Shown here piece by piece: positions 37,090-46,585 of a DNA stretch of 64,000 nucleotides. The position numbers were made by a program, and so were the translations under genes. Position 1 is the stretch's first letter. Each line of letters starts with the position of its first letter. Source of the DNA: Aplectana chamaeleonis (lineage: Eukaryota > Nematoda > Chromadorea > Rhabditida > Cosmocercidae); the NCBI GenBank assembly GCA_029168955.1, contig JAPDOI010001947.1, positions 1 through 64,000 of the forward strand, written 5' to 3'. The notes under the pieces were generated by a model. That model was given only the letters and a program-made list of their open reading frames with translations, did no database searches and was not told the origin of the DNA.

Positions 37090-39620
37090 GTTCTTAAGCC
37101 TCTCACCAATTTTCTGTGGCCGTATTCATGAAACTACGGGAGCCTACCGGGAGGGTTTTCAGAACCAGCCGATGTAGGCGATGGGCGGACTTTGAACCCT
37201 CCTGGGAGGTTCCCGTAGTTTCGTGAAAACGGCTGCTGATTCATCACAAGTTCCTTAGTTTAGCCGAAATCGAACGAAACCCTGCATTATTCAGCTCAGC
37301 ATTTCTCGGAACGGCTTTCACAATTGGTTGGAGTACGAGATCAAATAGAAAAGGCAATCGCAACTGATAGAATGGCTATGTGTGAACTTCAGGTAGATAA
37401 TTTCAATTCTTTCTAGTCATTTTGATTACTAACAAGGGACCACTTCGAACATAAAATGGAGTTTTGAAAAACGGTCTTTTGAGGGTTGTAGAGGAGTTAA
37501 AAAGAAACAATTTGAGATTTTAAAATTTCACTCAGTCCTCACGGATAGATCAAAAACGATCAATAAAGGAAAGAAACCAGAACGTTGGATTGGGAGGACG
37601 TAGCACAAATGTGAGCTATACAGTGGCCTTGAAATCATCTGAAAAGGTTCTCCTAAAAGTTTGAAGATGAAATCTAGCTAGGTTCTCGAGTTATGACTTA
37701 TTCATTGATCCCCTGAACAATGCTCGTTGCATTCAAACCACCGACCGCTGCACTGTGATAATCGGGGTAAGCTAGTAGGACACCGTGGCTCAGTCGGTTA
37801 GGCGTTGGATTACGAAGCAATTGAAGGAAGGTTCGAATACTGTGGGTTCATTAGTGCAGTATGGCTGGTGACATTTCTATGTGTTCACCTTACTTGTTTT
37901 GAGTTTTCACAGTGTCTCTTGTTTTTCATACCTCTTTTCTTATATCGCAGAGGTAACGTGATATAAACGGAGAACGGTTCACATCAATGTTAGAAACTAT
38001 AGAAATTCCGAGGTTTCGACAATTGCTAGAATATCAAGAATACCCTTACCCTTCTCCCCCACATATGTTACAGAAAAACCGTCCTTAATTCGGAGAAACA
38101 CTTTAGGGGACTTATTTTGATATATGACACTGGAAAAAAGTTCGGACAAAATGAAACTTCGTGGACTTGTTCATTGATCAATGATCAATCTTTTTAGAAA
38201 TAATTGTTGTAAACAGAAGTGGGTTTACCTAAACTACAAAATCTATTGAAGCAACCTAATACTTTAGCGCATGGCTCGAAGACTCAAGAAAAGTGTTTTG
38301 TTATCAATTCCAAAATTTGGAGTAGAACAGAACCACTCTTTTGAAAACGCATCTTACAAGATAACTACTTTTATTCAGCCTGGACATTCTGGTTTAAATG
38401 TAGTTTTCTGGTGCCATTTGGACGTAGAATCCGAGTATGCTCTCCGCAGCTTCTCTGAAAAATAGAGAAGCTTTCATGAAAAGAAGTTATAGTCGTTTTT
38501 CCGAACCTCGCGACAAGGCAAGGGTACCCATCAAGGAATTTTTAGGGTGGTTTGGAGAAAATTTTCGGATTCGGCTCAAAACTTGTATGTAGGGGTAATC
38601 TAGGGTGCTGAACACGAATCTAGAGATCGTTTTCCGAAATTCTGAGGTTTACTGTAGTTTACGGTAGTTGTCATGACATAGAGGGCCTAAACCTACCTTA
38701 ATGATTTGAAAATTGACAAGTGAACATCAAATTCGTATTCAGCACCCCGAATAACCCCTGTTCAGAAATTTTGAGTCAATTCTGAGACTTTCACCCAACT
38801 ACCGTATACCCACCGTAATCTACCGTAATCTGTCGAAAATCGATAAACTGACCTCAGATTCGTTATGAGCACTTTAAATTACCTCCGAAAGCGAAGTTTG
38901 AGTCCTAAATTTTTTCTCGACCTTTGGAGCCCCATGAGGTAAGAAGCTCAAGGCCATTTTTGGGGGTTCAGAGGTCGAAATTTTTTTTCGCCCAAAATCA
39001 GCCCCAGGGGGTAATTTGGGACGCTGAACACGAATATGGGGTCCGTTTCCTGTTTTTCAGCGGATTTCGTCAGGTTAGGGTGCATTGAATGGCACTTTAC
39101 CTACCGCAACCCATTGTTTTGGTGGTTTTTGATCTACCCTTGAGGACTGAGTGAAATTTTAAAATCTTAAATTGTTTATTTTTACGCACTCTACAACTCT
39201 CAAAAGACCGTTTTTCAAAACTCCATTTTATGTTCGAAGGTGTCCCTTGTAAGGGATCAGTAGGAAATCCGTGATCGCCAGAAGGTTCATGTAGCTAACG
39301 TCGGCATGGATCGTGAAGAGACTTCGCGTTTTTATGTTGAAGGTTGGCGCAAACTCGGTGCCATATGCTATAACATAGGTGCACCGAGTTTGCGCCAACT
39401 TTCAACAGTGAACGCAAAGTCTCTTCACGTTCCATGCCGATGTTAGTAAGGGACGACAAAGACAGCACAACTGATGGAAAGTGTCGAACCTCTCTCATCC
39501 ACTACTTAAAAATTGTGTTTCTTATTACACTTTATTCAGGTGAAGGCGAAAGAGGACATATCGGCTGTACTTGGACAGATCGCTAACTTGGAGAACAAGC
39601 TCAGCAAGATAGGGAAATAA
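36939..39620 (+). CDS. dnc-2: Dynactin subunit 2 (dynamitin), 3' part of gene
   Basis: Dynamitin (p50) is a core subunit of the dynactin shoulder, which links cytoplasmic dynein to cargo. Three exons (36,939-37,089; 37,295-37,392; 39,540-39,620) join in phase to give the C-terminal 109 residues and a TAA stop. They contain INELLELMSKWD, GLHRLHEQAQHF and a terminal LENKLSKIGK, which align without gaps to the end of animal dynamitin as I recall it (LYETIQRW, LHEQAMQF, RMKKLGK). Heptad-like spacing fits the family coiled coil. Introns have TATTCAG or AATTCAG acceptors. Intron 1 holds hairpin MITE Q1; intron 2 holds the 1.8-kb element H3 and MITE P1. The N-terminal two thirds of the protein is not recognisable upstream in the window. 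Annotated as a 3' partial gene. Confidence 0.85.
37118..37233. mobile_element. 116-bp hairpin MITE Q1 in dnc-2 intron
   Basis: GGCCGTATTCATGAAACTAC-type left arm and its inverse GTAGTTTCGTGAAAACGGC at the right; the arms are about 40 bp and contain CGGGAGCCT / AGG-TTCCCG. A second copy (Q2) is at 44,416-44,533. It makes up over half of the 205-bp intron between exons a and b. Confidence 0.8.
37295..37392 (+). CDS. dnc-2: dnc-2 exon b
   Basis: 98 bp after TATTCAG; the first two bases complete an Ala codon. Encodes AQHFSERLSQLVGVRD through MAMCELQ and ends in phase 0 at CAG/GTAGAT. Confidence 0.8.
37779..37850 (+). other. tRNA-like segment / SINE head
   Basis: TGGCTCAGTCGG (37,786-37,797) is a perfect A box and GGTTCGAATAC (37,830-37,840) a near-perfect B box, spaced 32 bp as in tRNA genes. 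The acceptor stem does not pair (GGACACC against TGTGGGTTC), so this is not a functional tRNA. A tRNA-derived SINE or tRNA pseudogene inside H3 is the best reading. Confidence 0.55.
38565..39080. repeat. Diverged internal repeats of H3
   Basis: Copies of a motif around GGTAATYTRGGGYGCTGAACACGAAT occur at about 38,590 and 39,005 and in reverse near 38,735, with related ones near 38,870. The same motif is found at 58,690-58,960. Also holds several TACCGTAATC-type words. No coding potential. Confidence 0.55.
39296..39445. mobile_element. 150-bp palindromic MITE P1
   Basis: Nearly complete palindrome: TAACGTCGGCATGGATCGTG at the left, CACGTTCCATGCCGATGTTA at the right, with GGCGCAAACTCGGTG and its inverse CACCGAGTTTGCGCC inside. 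Lies in the dnc-2 intron between H3 and exon c. Related copies at 40,694, 43,250 and 44,745. Confidence 0.85.
39540..39620 (+). CDS. dnc-2: dnc-2 terminal exon c
   Basis: 81 bp after TTTATTCAG, starting in phase 0: VKAKEDISAVLGQIAN, then LENKLSKIGK and TAA at 39,618-39,620. No canonical AATAAA is seen in the 75 bp before MITE M4, so the 3' UTR may extend into the MITE. Confidence 0.82.
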   Translation: MKAKEDISAVLGQIANLENKLSKIGK

Positions 39621-39695
39621 TTCCTTCGAGAACTTGCCCAGTATTGCACGTTCTGCATAATGTTTACCGAGTCCCTTGCAATGATACGTTAAAGC

Positions 39696-40164
39696 TTAAA
39701 GGCAGTGTTCGCAATGAAACGAATGCCAGTTTTTCCGCAGGATCCGAGCTTTCGGCCTTTTTCGTGTCAGGAGTTATAAAAGAACAATGAAAAACGGATA
39801 GGAAATGGGTCGAAATCGTGTGCTGCTGTCGGCCCGTCGCTGCAGGCCGCCCAACAGACAAGTACTTCTTCTGAGAGCCTTCAGTAGACAAACAACCGGT
39901 TATGTAATGAGTTAGCTCTGTCATATGATAGTCGATTATGTGGTTACCGTTTATTACACGAAATAGTTCACCCTTCCGAACCGGTCAACCCTTTCATTGT
40001 CAACATTGAAACGTAACGAAAGCGACCCTTCTTTGGTAGAAAAAGCGGTTTCCGGCAATTTTCGTTGCTGTTCCGGGCACAGTCGTCTCAATAGGCCCAT
40101 TTTCTCCCATACATATTAAACAGGAAACTCGTCATCTATGAATTCGCGCCAACACCGTCTTTAA
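39696..40164. mobile_element. TTAA-target MITE, copy M4
   Basis: TTAAAGGCAGTGTTCGC at 39,696 and GCGCCAACACCGTCTTTAA ending 40,164; 469 bp. It begins 75 bp after the dnc-2 stop codon and may supply 3' UTR or polyadenylation sequence. Confidence 0.75.
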
Positions 40165-40693
40165 GCCCAGTGTTTTATTTTAAAATTTAAGTGTTCATAG
40201 AAATTTAGTAACGGATGAGCGTCAGTATCACATCCTGATGAGGACCTCCATCTTTTTATCGCATCCTCTGCTTCTTTACCGCCGGAATGGTTTTATTAAA
40301 AAAAACTTGGATCGTTTTCATAAAAATGATTTCGTCACTTGCGCTGTTTTGTGAGATTTTTTTTATATGGCAGTTCATAAGCTGTATTGTATAAAGGATG
40401 AAAATTTCATAAATTAGCGGTGTATTATTGTGATAGTGATTTGAAATTGTTGGATATTCTGCGGCATGCATCTTAAGCGTTGAGCTCTGGCACTTCTTGT
40501 GGTTACCCAATCTGTCCCTATCGAAGTGAAGTTCCGGTACGCATTTGCAGCACTCAGCTAGGAGATAAGCGTGCTGGCACCACTTTTTTGTCTTGACTAG
40601 ATTATCCTCGAGCTGCGTGCTGCAGCAGCGGTTGTATGTAACTGCGTACTGGAATGTTCGTTCGATATGGACAGTAAATTGTCACTATTCTTG
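40165..40693. other. AT-rich spacer, no gene recognised
   Basis: No reliable coding frame. An 84-residue minus-strand frame at 40,256-40,510 has no recognisable motif. A segment near 40,610-40,660 (GAGCTGC...GCTGCAGCAGCGGTTG) resembles 43,735-43,775, so part is repeat. Confidence 0.4.
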
Positions 40694-40839
40694 TAACATC
40701 GGCGTGATTCGTGAAGAGACCGCGTTCACTGTTGAAGGTTGGCGCAAACTCGGTGCACCTATGTTATGGCATATGGCCCCGATTTCGCGCCTACCTCAAC
40801 AGTGAGCGCGAAGTCTCTTCACGATCCATGCCGACGTTA
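40694..40839. mobile_element. 146-bp palindromic MITE P2
   Basis: TAACATCGGCGTGATTCGTG at the left and ATCCATGCCGACGTTA at the right with the same internal GGCGCAAACTCGGTG arm as P1. Confidence 0.8.
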
Positions 40840-41446
40840 CAGCTGGAACCGAGCATGATACAGGTTTATTCGGCCAACTTTTCGGCTTCTTCGCCTTCTT
40901 CGGAGCTTGAAAAGTTGAGAGCATTTAAGAAACTATCCGATCAAATGCCATTTCATCTTACAGAGCCTCGTTCAGTGGCAAGCAGTACCACCCACGATGC
41001 AGCCGAATCATCCGGCAAGAGGAATAACGCAGCCTGTTAGAGAGAGATCGATAAGGACGCTGTTCGCTGACGCTCCTCGTAAAGTGGATATACCGAGATG
41101 GACTGACTCCAATATGGAACGGCTCCATCTTCTGCGTGAGGAGCATACCCAGTTCGTTCGAGGACTTCTTGGGCAAGCGGCTGTAAACTATATTTGTACA
41201 CGTGCGAAATTTTCGAAACACTTTTCGAATTTTTTTGCTCGTTTTCGTTCGTTCGATAGTTCGTCGAACGAATTGTCCGCTGTTTCGTTATTCCTCGGGC
41301 CGAGTTGTCGTGGGCGTGAGCGAACAACTCGCCTGCTCAAAAGAGAAAAGAAGAAAGATGTAGAGGAATTAGAAGTTGATAAAGTCCTTTTCGCCTCTGC
41401 CCTCAGACGAACCTTACCAAACAGTTCTGCCGAGGCTCCTCAGTGA
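40840..41446 (+). CDS. Possible 3' exons of an unknown host gene
   Basis: Two overlapping open frames look more protein-like than their surroundings. One (to 41,040) reads SMIQVYSANFSASSPSSELEKLRAFKKLSD. The other (about 40,964-41,446) reads SLVQWQAVPPTMQPN through KVDIPRWTDSNMERLHLLREE and ends KREKKKDVEELEVDKV...AEAPQ and TGA at 41,446. A TTTCATCTTACAG acceptor at about 40,963 could open the second. A GTAAAC donor near 41,188 and the low-complexity TTCGAA stretch after it could be an intron. I do not recognise the protein. It has the same orientation as dnc-2 and lies 1.2 kb downstream. Confidence 0.35.
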
Positions 41447-41682
41447 GGAACAGAATTGTCGATGAGAAATAGTGGAGAAAGCTGAGTCATGAGTGAAAAT
41501 TGTTAGCAAGAATAATGAAGGGAGACTCAATGAGAAATAAGAGGCGCGGAAAAGTGGAAGAACAATGAAAGTCGAGAATGGGGAAAGGTAAGGTCCAGAA
41601 TCAATGTGGGATCAATAATGTCGTATGGTGTAGGTCGTTCAACGATAGCAATAGCTGGGAAAGAACAGTAATCAAGACTGTA
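41447..41682. other. Short spacer, no feature seen
   Basis: A-rich, GA-rich sequence with no ORF of note and no repeat I recognise; may be the 3' UTR of the preceding candidate gene. Confidence 0.3.
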
Positions 41683-41835
41683 CTCAGGTAAAACTAGTTG
41701 TCGACAATCGAACGAAAATGTCCTGCAGGCGTACTAATGCAGGACAACTTTCGCAGACTCTAGAGAATTCTGGACAACTTTTCGTACAATTCTCGACAAT
41801 GCCCGACACCTTGCCCGATTCTCGACTGTCAATAC
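41683..41835. mobile_element. Element end with GACAACTTT-type repeats
   Basis: CTCAGGTAAAACTAGTTGTC at 41,683-41,702 followed by degenerate TTCTCGACAA words. The exact inverse terminus GACAACTAGTTTTACCTGAG is at 50,582-50,601 behind a similar TTCTCGACAA-rich stretch. They are two ends of one transposon family; at 9 kb apart they probably belong to separate copies. Confidence 0.5.
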
Positions 41836-42250
41836 ATACATTAGTACCTACAGTTATACATATGTACAACTGTATGTACTTACCAAAAACTGGGGCTCCT
41901 GCTCAACCGTTGATTACAACTGTCGGTGAAGCCCACGTAGATAGTTTTACACCACGTAGATAGTTTTACACCACTCCATTTGCCGAATTCCCAAACTTGG
42001 CACGCTTCTTCGACGTTCGGCAGAAGCAAACTGTGCATGGTATATGCTGTGGGTCTACAAAATTGTGCAACATGGGCCGCTACTGGCCTTGCCCAGCACC
42101 AGTGCGCTATCATCAATGTAGGGATCTTCGAAATTACTCTAACGTAAGACGGTAAAAGTTTGAGTAGAGAGTAAATCGACCAAGCTAAACTCAAATATCC
42201 TACTCTCGTGGCTCCTAGTTTTCAAAATTGTCAACTTCCTCAGACAGCAG
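41836..42250. other. Spacer, no gene recognised
   Basis: No convincing frame. A 22-bp direct duplication (CACGTAGATAGTTTTACACC-like) lies at 41,933-41,975. The AAATATCCTACTCTCGTG block at about 42,192-42,210 recurs at about 48,439-48,457 and may mark the end of a small transposon family. Confidence 0.4.
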
Positions 42251-42522
42251 GTGCGGGCGGATCGCTGGCTTTTGGCGGGCGGATCGACATCCCCCCCGCC
42301 ATCCGCCCGCCAGTAGCCAGCGATCCGCCCGCCACTAGCCAGCCATCCGCCCGCCGGTAGCCAGCGATCTGCCCGGCAGTAGCCAGCGATCCACCCGCCA
42401 GTAGCCAGCGATCCGCCCGCCAGTAGCCAGCGATCCGCCCGCCAGTAACCAGCGATCCGCCCGGCAGTTATCATCGATTCACCCGCCAGTTATCAGCGAT
42501 CTACCCGCCGGTTGTCAGCGAT
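42251..42522. repeat. 22-bp GC-rich minisatellite
   Basis: Roughly ten tandem copies of CCAGCGATCCGCCCGCCAGTAG, degenerating at the right (TCAGCGATCTACCCGCC). The first units at 42,252-42,290 are inverted, so the left edge folds back. Related GGGCGGATCGCTGGC words make up 46,000-46,350. Confidence 0.85.
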
Positions 42523-42577
42523 GTACTAATAATTTGAGTCCATTCTCCTTTTGATCCCTGGGGTCGGGGACCAATTC

Positions 42578-43062
42578 TTAAAGGCACAGTCCAACCTCAA
42601 AATCGATTTTCTGTTTCCTTTCTTATCTTGAAAATGGTCTCACGCTGATTCCAATGATGTCTCTCTAGTCGTACAAGGCCCCCTGAGAACGGAGATGTGG
42701 CCCCTCGAAAATTGAGCTGCGGAAGCATGGTGGACGAGTTGTACGAGGCTTGTAACTTCCGTCATTTGCAACTTATGGATGCGAGCCGACCTGAATAAAG
42801 AGGGAGGCTGAGAATGTAGGGAAAAACGGGGCTATTGATCGGAAATCATCACTCATCTCGACACTGTTCAGCTCGAAAGATCGTAAAGGGGCGTGCCAAA
42901 GTAGCTTCCTGGTGTGGACGCCCCAGATTGGCTTACCCCCTATATATCGCTTATTCCGCGGAATCGAGAGCTCTCACTTGGCAGGTGTTATACGGGGTGG
43001 GTATACTTCATAATCATGTGGAAATGTAAGATTTGGCCCCTGAGCTTGGACTGTGCCTTTAA
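42578..43062. mobile_element. TTAA-target MITE, copy M5
   Basis: TTAAAGGCACAGTCCAA at 42,578 and TTGGACTGTGCCTTTAA ending 43,062: 485 bp with perfect 17-bp ends. Its left half matches the right half of M7 (about 56,970-57,241) in reverse, including the GGTGGACGAGTTGT block. Intact reference copy of this family. Confidence 0.88.
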
Positions 43063-43249
43063 GCGCCTATGACGCAGTGTTAATCAACCCAAAGAGTTGA
43101 CTACCTAAACATGTTGAGGAAAACCTGGGCCAAAAAATCCGGTCAAAAACTTTTTACTGCCCAAGAAACTGAAGCCCTGAAGTTTGTGCTGCACCCTAGC
43201 CTAGACCCCAACTGGCGTATTGTCGACAACAGATCGCTTTGATATTTTG

Positions 43250-43350
43250 CTTTCCTTATTGTTTCTTGGAGCAAAGCCGATGTGCCTATGTTATACATAA
43301 CTTGCGTGCACCGAGTTTGCGCCAAGTCACAATAAGGAACGCAAGGTATG
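43250..43350. mobile_element. Degraded palindromic MITE P4
   Basis: Retains CCTATGTTATACATAAC, CACCGAGTTTGCGCCAAG and TTCCTTATTGT / ACAATAAGGAA arms of the P family, with the outer ends lost. Confidence 0.5.
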
Positions 43351-43499
43351 TGGGCAACCGGTGCCGGCCGTACTTCTGCACACCTCAGTACTGCTCATCT
43401 ACTGCCTTATACCCACATAATAATAAATCAATTCGTTTACTCCGTCCCGTGTCTCATATTCTACCCTTTAATGTTTGGAAACTTTACAATTTTTCTTAG

Positions 43500-43650
43500 A
43501 CGTTGGTTCACGCCTCTTCGAACACTAGACACGGCAGTGGGTCAAGCTCTTCAAAAATTGAATGCAATGCCCCAGTCTCTCAAAAGAATTACGTCCAGCC
43601 CGCCCCGCAGTGTTCGAACAGGAGTGAAATAGCGCTCCGCATTCGCAGGT
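43500..43650 (+). CDS. Candidate internal exon, unknown gene
   Basis: Flanked by a TTTTTCTTAG acceptor and a CGCAG/GTAAGG donor, both good nematode splice sites. One frame is open throughout (TLVHASSNTRHGSGSSSS... to NRSEIALRIR, serine-rich). A second frame ends in a stop at about 43,632. The length is 151 bp. No family is recognised and no partner exon is identified. Confidence 0.28.
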
Positions 43651-43786
43651 AAGGTCTGTTGCATCACGCAGCTTACAAACAATCTTGCTGAGAACTAAAT
43701 GATAGTGCCGTGACCCCGTAGACCCAGCTCTAGTATATCCGAGCTGCTCGCTGCAACTACGGTTGTTTGCAGCTGCGGACCCAAAG

Positions 43787-44253
43787 CTAAAGGCATCGTA
43801 CGCGCAGAAAACCGTATATTATTTTTTCATGTTTTTGTGTAGCTTGGCCTCTCTAGTGAACGAAAATGTCGAAGGGGCCCATGAAAAACCTTCATTTGTA
43901 AAGAAAAGTCAATTGGAACACATTGTAAATACGAATTTGAATTTTGCGCCAAAATCCTTTTTGAAGTTTTTCTGCTTTTGGAGGCCTCGTCACTGTCATT
44001 TTCGGAGTTTTTCTGCATGTGGAGTTTGTGCCGTAACTATTTTTCATGTTGTCTTACGGTCGCACCAACATTCTAGGAAAAAGTGCTAGATGACTGGTGA
44101 GAATTGGTGGCGGATCTTCATCTTTGACGCCTTCCAACCTCATTGCTCAACGTTTTTGACGCACCAAAGTTCACCAGTGTGGTCTACCGGGCTCAATCAT
44201 GAAATTGAGCCTGAAAAATGAAAATTGATATCCAGCGCGAACGATGCCTTTAA
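43787..44253. mobile_element. TTAA-target MITE, copy M6
   Basis: CTAAAGGCATCGTACGCGC at 43,787 and GCGCGAACGATGCCTTTAA ending 44,253, 467 bp. The left TTAA has mutated to CTAA. No coding capacity; the 108-residue frame inside is incidental. Confidence 0.78.
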
Positions 44254-44415
44254 CTCCGATAAGGGCAGTAGAGATTTGAAGCTCATCAGCTGCGCTAGTA
44301 GTGTACTTTGCGGTTCGATTGTGCTCCAATATGTGGCGCAGGTTGGATATTGTGGAATCATTCGCGCGACCATCCTTTCAGGGCGCCAGTTCACAATCAC
44401 CCTGAAAAGTTCTGT

Positions 44416-44533
44416 GGCCATTATCCATGAAACTACGGGAGCCTTCCGGAAGGGTTCCTATAAGCAGCCAGTGTATGCGTTGGGCGAACATTGGACCTTC
44501 CCGGGAGGCTCCGTTTGTTTCATGAATACGGCC
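44416..44533. mobile_element. 118-bp hairpin MITE Q2
   Basis: GGCCATTATCCATGAAACTA at the left and GTTTCATGAATACGGCC at the right, matching Q1 at 37,118; internal CGGGAGCCT / GGGAGGCTCCG arms. Confidence 0.8.
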
Positions 44534-44744
44534 AACTGCCTAAATTGCGCCAAAACGTGTTGCTAGTTACAACTAGTCGCATTTTCATCTTTTGGCAAAT
44601 GACGTAAAATCACATCGTGCTAGAGCGGATAATTCGGCTCACTCGGCACTTTCACAAAGTTAGTAAGGGCTCCCTACATTGCCTAAGTTCCAGAAAAACC
44701 TGCATTGTGGGTCTCGAAATAGCGAAATTCTATTTACCATGCGT

Positions 44745-44855
44745 TCCTGACTGAAGGTTGGCACAAACTTGGTGCACCTATGTATTAGCATATGGCACCG
44801 AGCTTGCACCAACGTTTACTAGGGAACAGAACGTCTCTTTAGGATCAATGCCGAC
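44745..44855. mobile_element. Palindromic MITE P3 (5' end lost)
   Basis: GAAGGTTGGCACAAACTTGG and its inverse, CCTATGTATTAGCATATGG at the centre, and ATCAATGCCGACC at the right end; diverged copy of P1/P2. Confidence 0.65.
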
Positions 44856-45340
44856 CGTGCATTTCAAATGTCGTAATTCGACTTCTTTGAAACTCGGACT
44901 TTCGGGTTCTTACCTTTCGTATCCTCCCATAGAAAATCCTCAAAAATGTGGGCAGTCACGGTCCACATATCCAAATTGGGGAACCTCATCACTCGAATTC
45001 AACACTGCGCCCACACAGCTAGCCTGCACGCTAAACCGGGACACCGCCTGCACGCCGACACGCGACGCGGCCGGCACAGCGACACACGATGCGGCCGGCA
45101 CCCCGACACGCGGCGCGACGACTCCTCCCAACCTCTATTCGGGCCTTCACCGGGTGAGAGGGACCTCCAGATAGGGTTCAAGCACCGCGAACTTTTGTAA
45201 CTGAACCGAGGGCGCCGCTGCCATCTGACTCCTGCGCTTGAAAAATGCGTCATATATCTACTTCCCTCGAAGGAGGCTCGCTTCCTCCAAAAACAAAGTT
45301 GACACCAGTTTACTATAGTTGTGCCCTGAAAGAAAAGACC
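44856..45340. other. Spacer with short CGACACGCGACGCGGCCGG repeats
   Basis: No gene is supported. About three 24-bp tandem units based on CGACACGCGACGCGGCCGG lie at 45,050-45,120. A long minus-strand frame across 44,999-45,589 runs through this repeat and is not convincing. CTCCTGCGCTTG at 45,229 and CAAGCGCAGGAG at 45,545 are inverted and might bound a small element. Confidence 0.4.
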
Positions 45341-45490
45341 GAATATCGAATAGATTCGAATGGCTCCCTTTTTTAACGTCCGATTTTTGAATATATTCGA
45401 ATGGCCTCTTTTTTGAGGTCCGATTTTTGAATAGTTTCGAATTAAATTGACTCGAATATATTCGAATAATTTTTCGAATAATTTCAAAGC
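45341..45490. repeat. AATATTCGAA-rich repeat E1
   Basis: Repeated GAATATATTCGAAT and GATTTTTGAATA words over about 150 bp; same sequence style as E2 (53,974) and E3 (57,742), but more diverged and without clear ends. Confidence 0.55.
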
Positions 45491-45999
45491 GACGAACTGA
45501 AAACAGGCCAAGTGAGCCGTCAGTGGATGATCGTAAATTATTCCAAGCGCAGGAGAGGCGGGGGAAAACTCGGTGACTCTTCCATTCACGCGCTTAGCGC
45601 CATCTGTGTCAAGAATTTAACGATATTGTATGGTTTCTATCATATCTCTAAATAGCCGCGGCGTAGATGTTATTCCGCCATCTTTTGAGCGAAGCGCTTT
45701 TCTCTCCATCTCTAGCATACACCATATGTTTTTTTTCAAAGACAACCGCTTCCCAGAATTAGGATACTTGCGATAAACTGGGAAAATTAAAGAACACGTC
45801 TTCTAATGAGCTAAATACAAGGTAAACATTATAAGATCACTCAACAATTAAGCAACATCAAGAAAAAAGCGACATATAGAAGTGAAGCAACTATGACACT
45901 GAAGTAGAGATTGCGGATGGGGGTTTATGACGTGGCAGTGGATCAATAAATGAACTCCAATCCACTCATCATTGATTGACCAGTTTCACCGTGTACAAT
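45491..45999. other. Spacer, nothing recognised
   Basis: No coding frame, tandem repeat or recognisable transposon end apart from the possible inverted terminus at 45,545. Confidence 0.3.
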
Positions 46000-46350
46000 T
46001 TGAGCGGGCGGATCGCTGGCTATCAAGGCCCTGGCGAGCGGATCGCCGGCAAGTTGCGGGCGGATCGCTGCATCTCATAGCTCAGCGGGCGGATCGCTGG
46101 CTATCAAAGCCCTTGCGGGCGGATCGCTGGCAGGTTGCGGGCGGATCGCCGCTTTAGAGCTTGCCGGCGATCCGCCCGCTAGCGTGATCAAGTTTCCCAG
46201 GCGCCGCTATCCGCCCGCCAAAACGCAGCGATCCGCCCGCAAAGGCTTTGATAGCCAGCGATCCGCCCGCCGAGGCCACGATGAGCAACGATCCGCCCGC
46301 AACTTGCCGGCGTACCGCCCGGAGAGGCCTTGATTGCCAGCGGTCAGTCC
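46000..46350. repeat. Inverted GCGGGCGGATCGCTGGC array
   Basis: GGCGGATCGCTGGC-type words in plus orientation to about 46,155, then the same words inverted to 46,345, forming a large imperfect palindrome. ATCAAGGC/GCCTTGAT words alternate with them. It ends with CCGCACCTGTTGTCTGAG, the inverse of CTCAGACAGCAGGTGCGG at the edge of the 42,251 array, so both are the same repeat family. Confidence 0.75.
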
Positions 46351-46585
46351 GCACCTGTTGTCTGAGTTCCGGCGGGACCATACCTGAGAAAGGTGCGAGC
46401 CATTGTACTGTAGCGGTGTTCAGCCTCCATCTTAAGCCTAGTTTTGACTGCAGGTGGTCCCTGCGGCCATGTGAGGGACAACTGTTCCTTTTTCATCGCG
46501 CGCAATGGAAAGCCGCTCCTATTGTGATCGCTTCGTGGCAAACGTCCTACATCGCTGGGTTGCGGCGACGAAATCCTATGTCTTA

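Larger units (their letters stand above)
37433..39249. mobile_element. 1.8-kb TIR element H3 (TAA target) in dnc-2 intron
   Basis: Termini CAAGGGACCACTTCGAACAT (37,433) and the matching inverse ending at 39,249, flanked by TAA at 37,430-37,432 and 39,250-39,252. The inverted repeats are long, about 120 bp each with few mismatches (through the CACTCAGTCCTC block). A 3-bp TWA duplication suggests the PIF/Harbinger group, but no transposase frame is seen, so the element is non-autonomous. It contains a tRNA-like segment and diverged internal repeats. It lies between dnc-2 exons b and c. Confidence 0.85.

Noticed and set aside
37779..37850. Functional tRNA gene
   Set aside because: A and B boxes are good but the acceptor and anticodon stems do not pair.
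44999..45589. 196-residue minus-strand frame
   Set aside because: Crosses GACACGCGACGC repeats and AATATTCG repeat; no recognisable domain.
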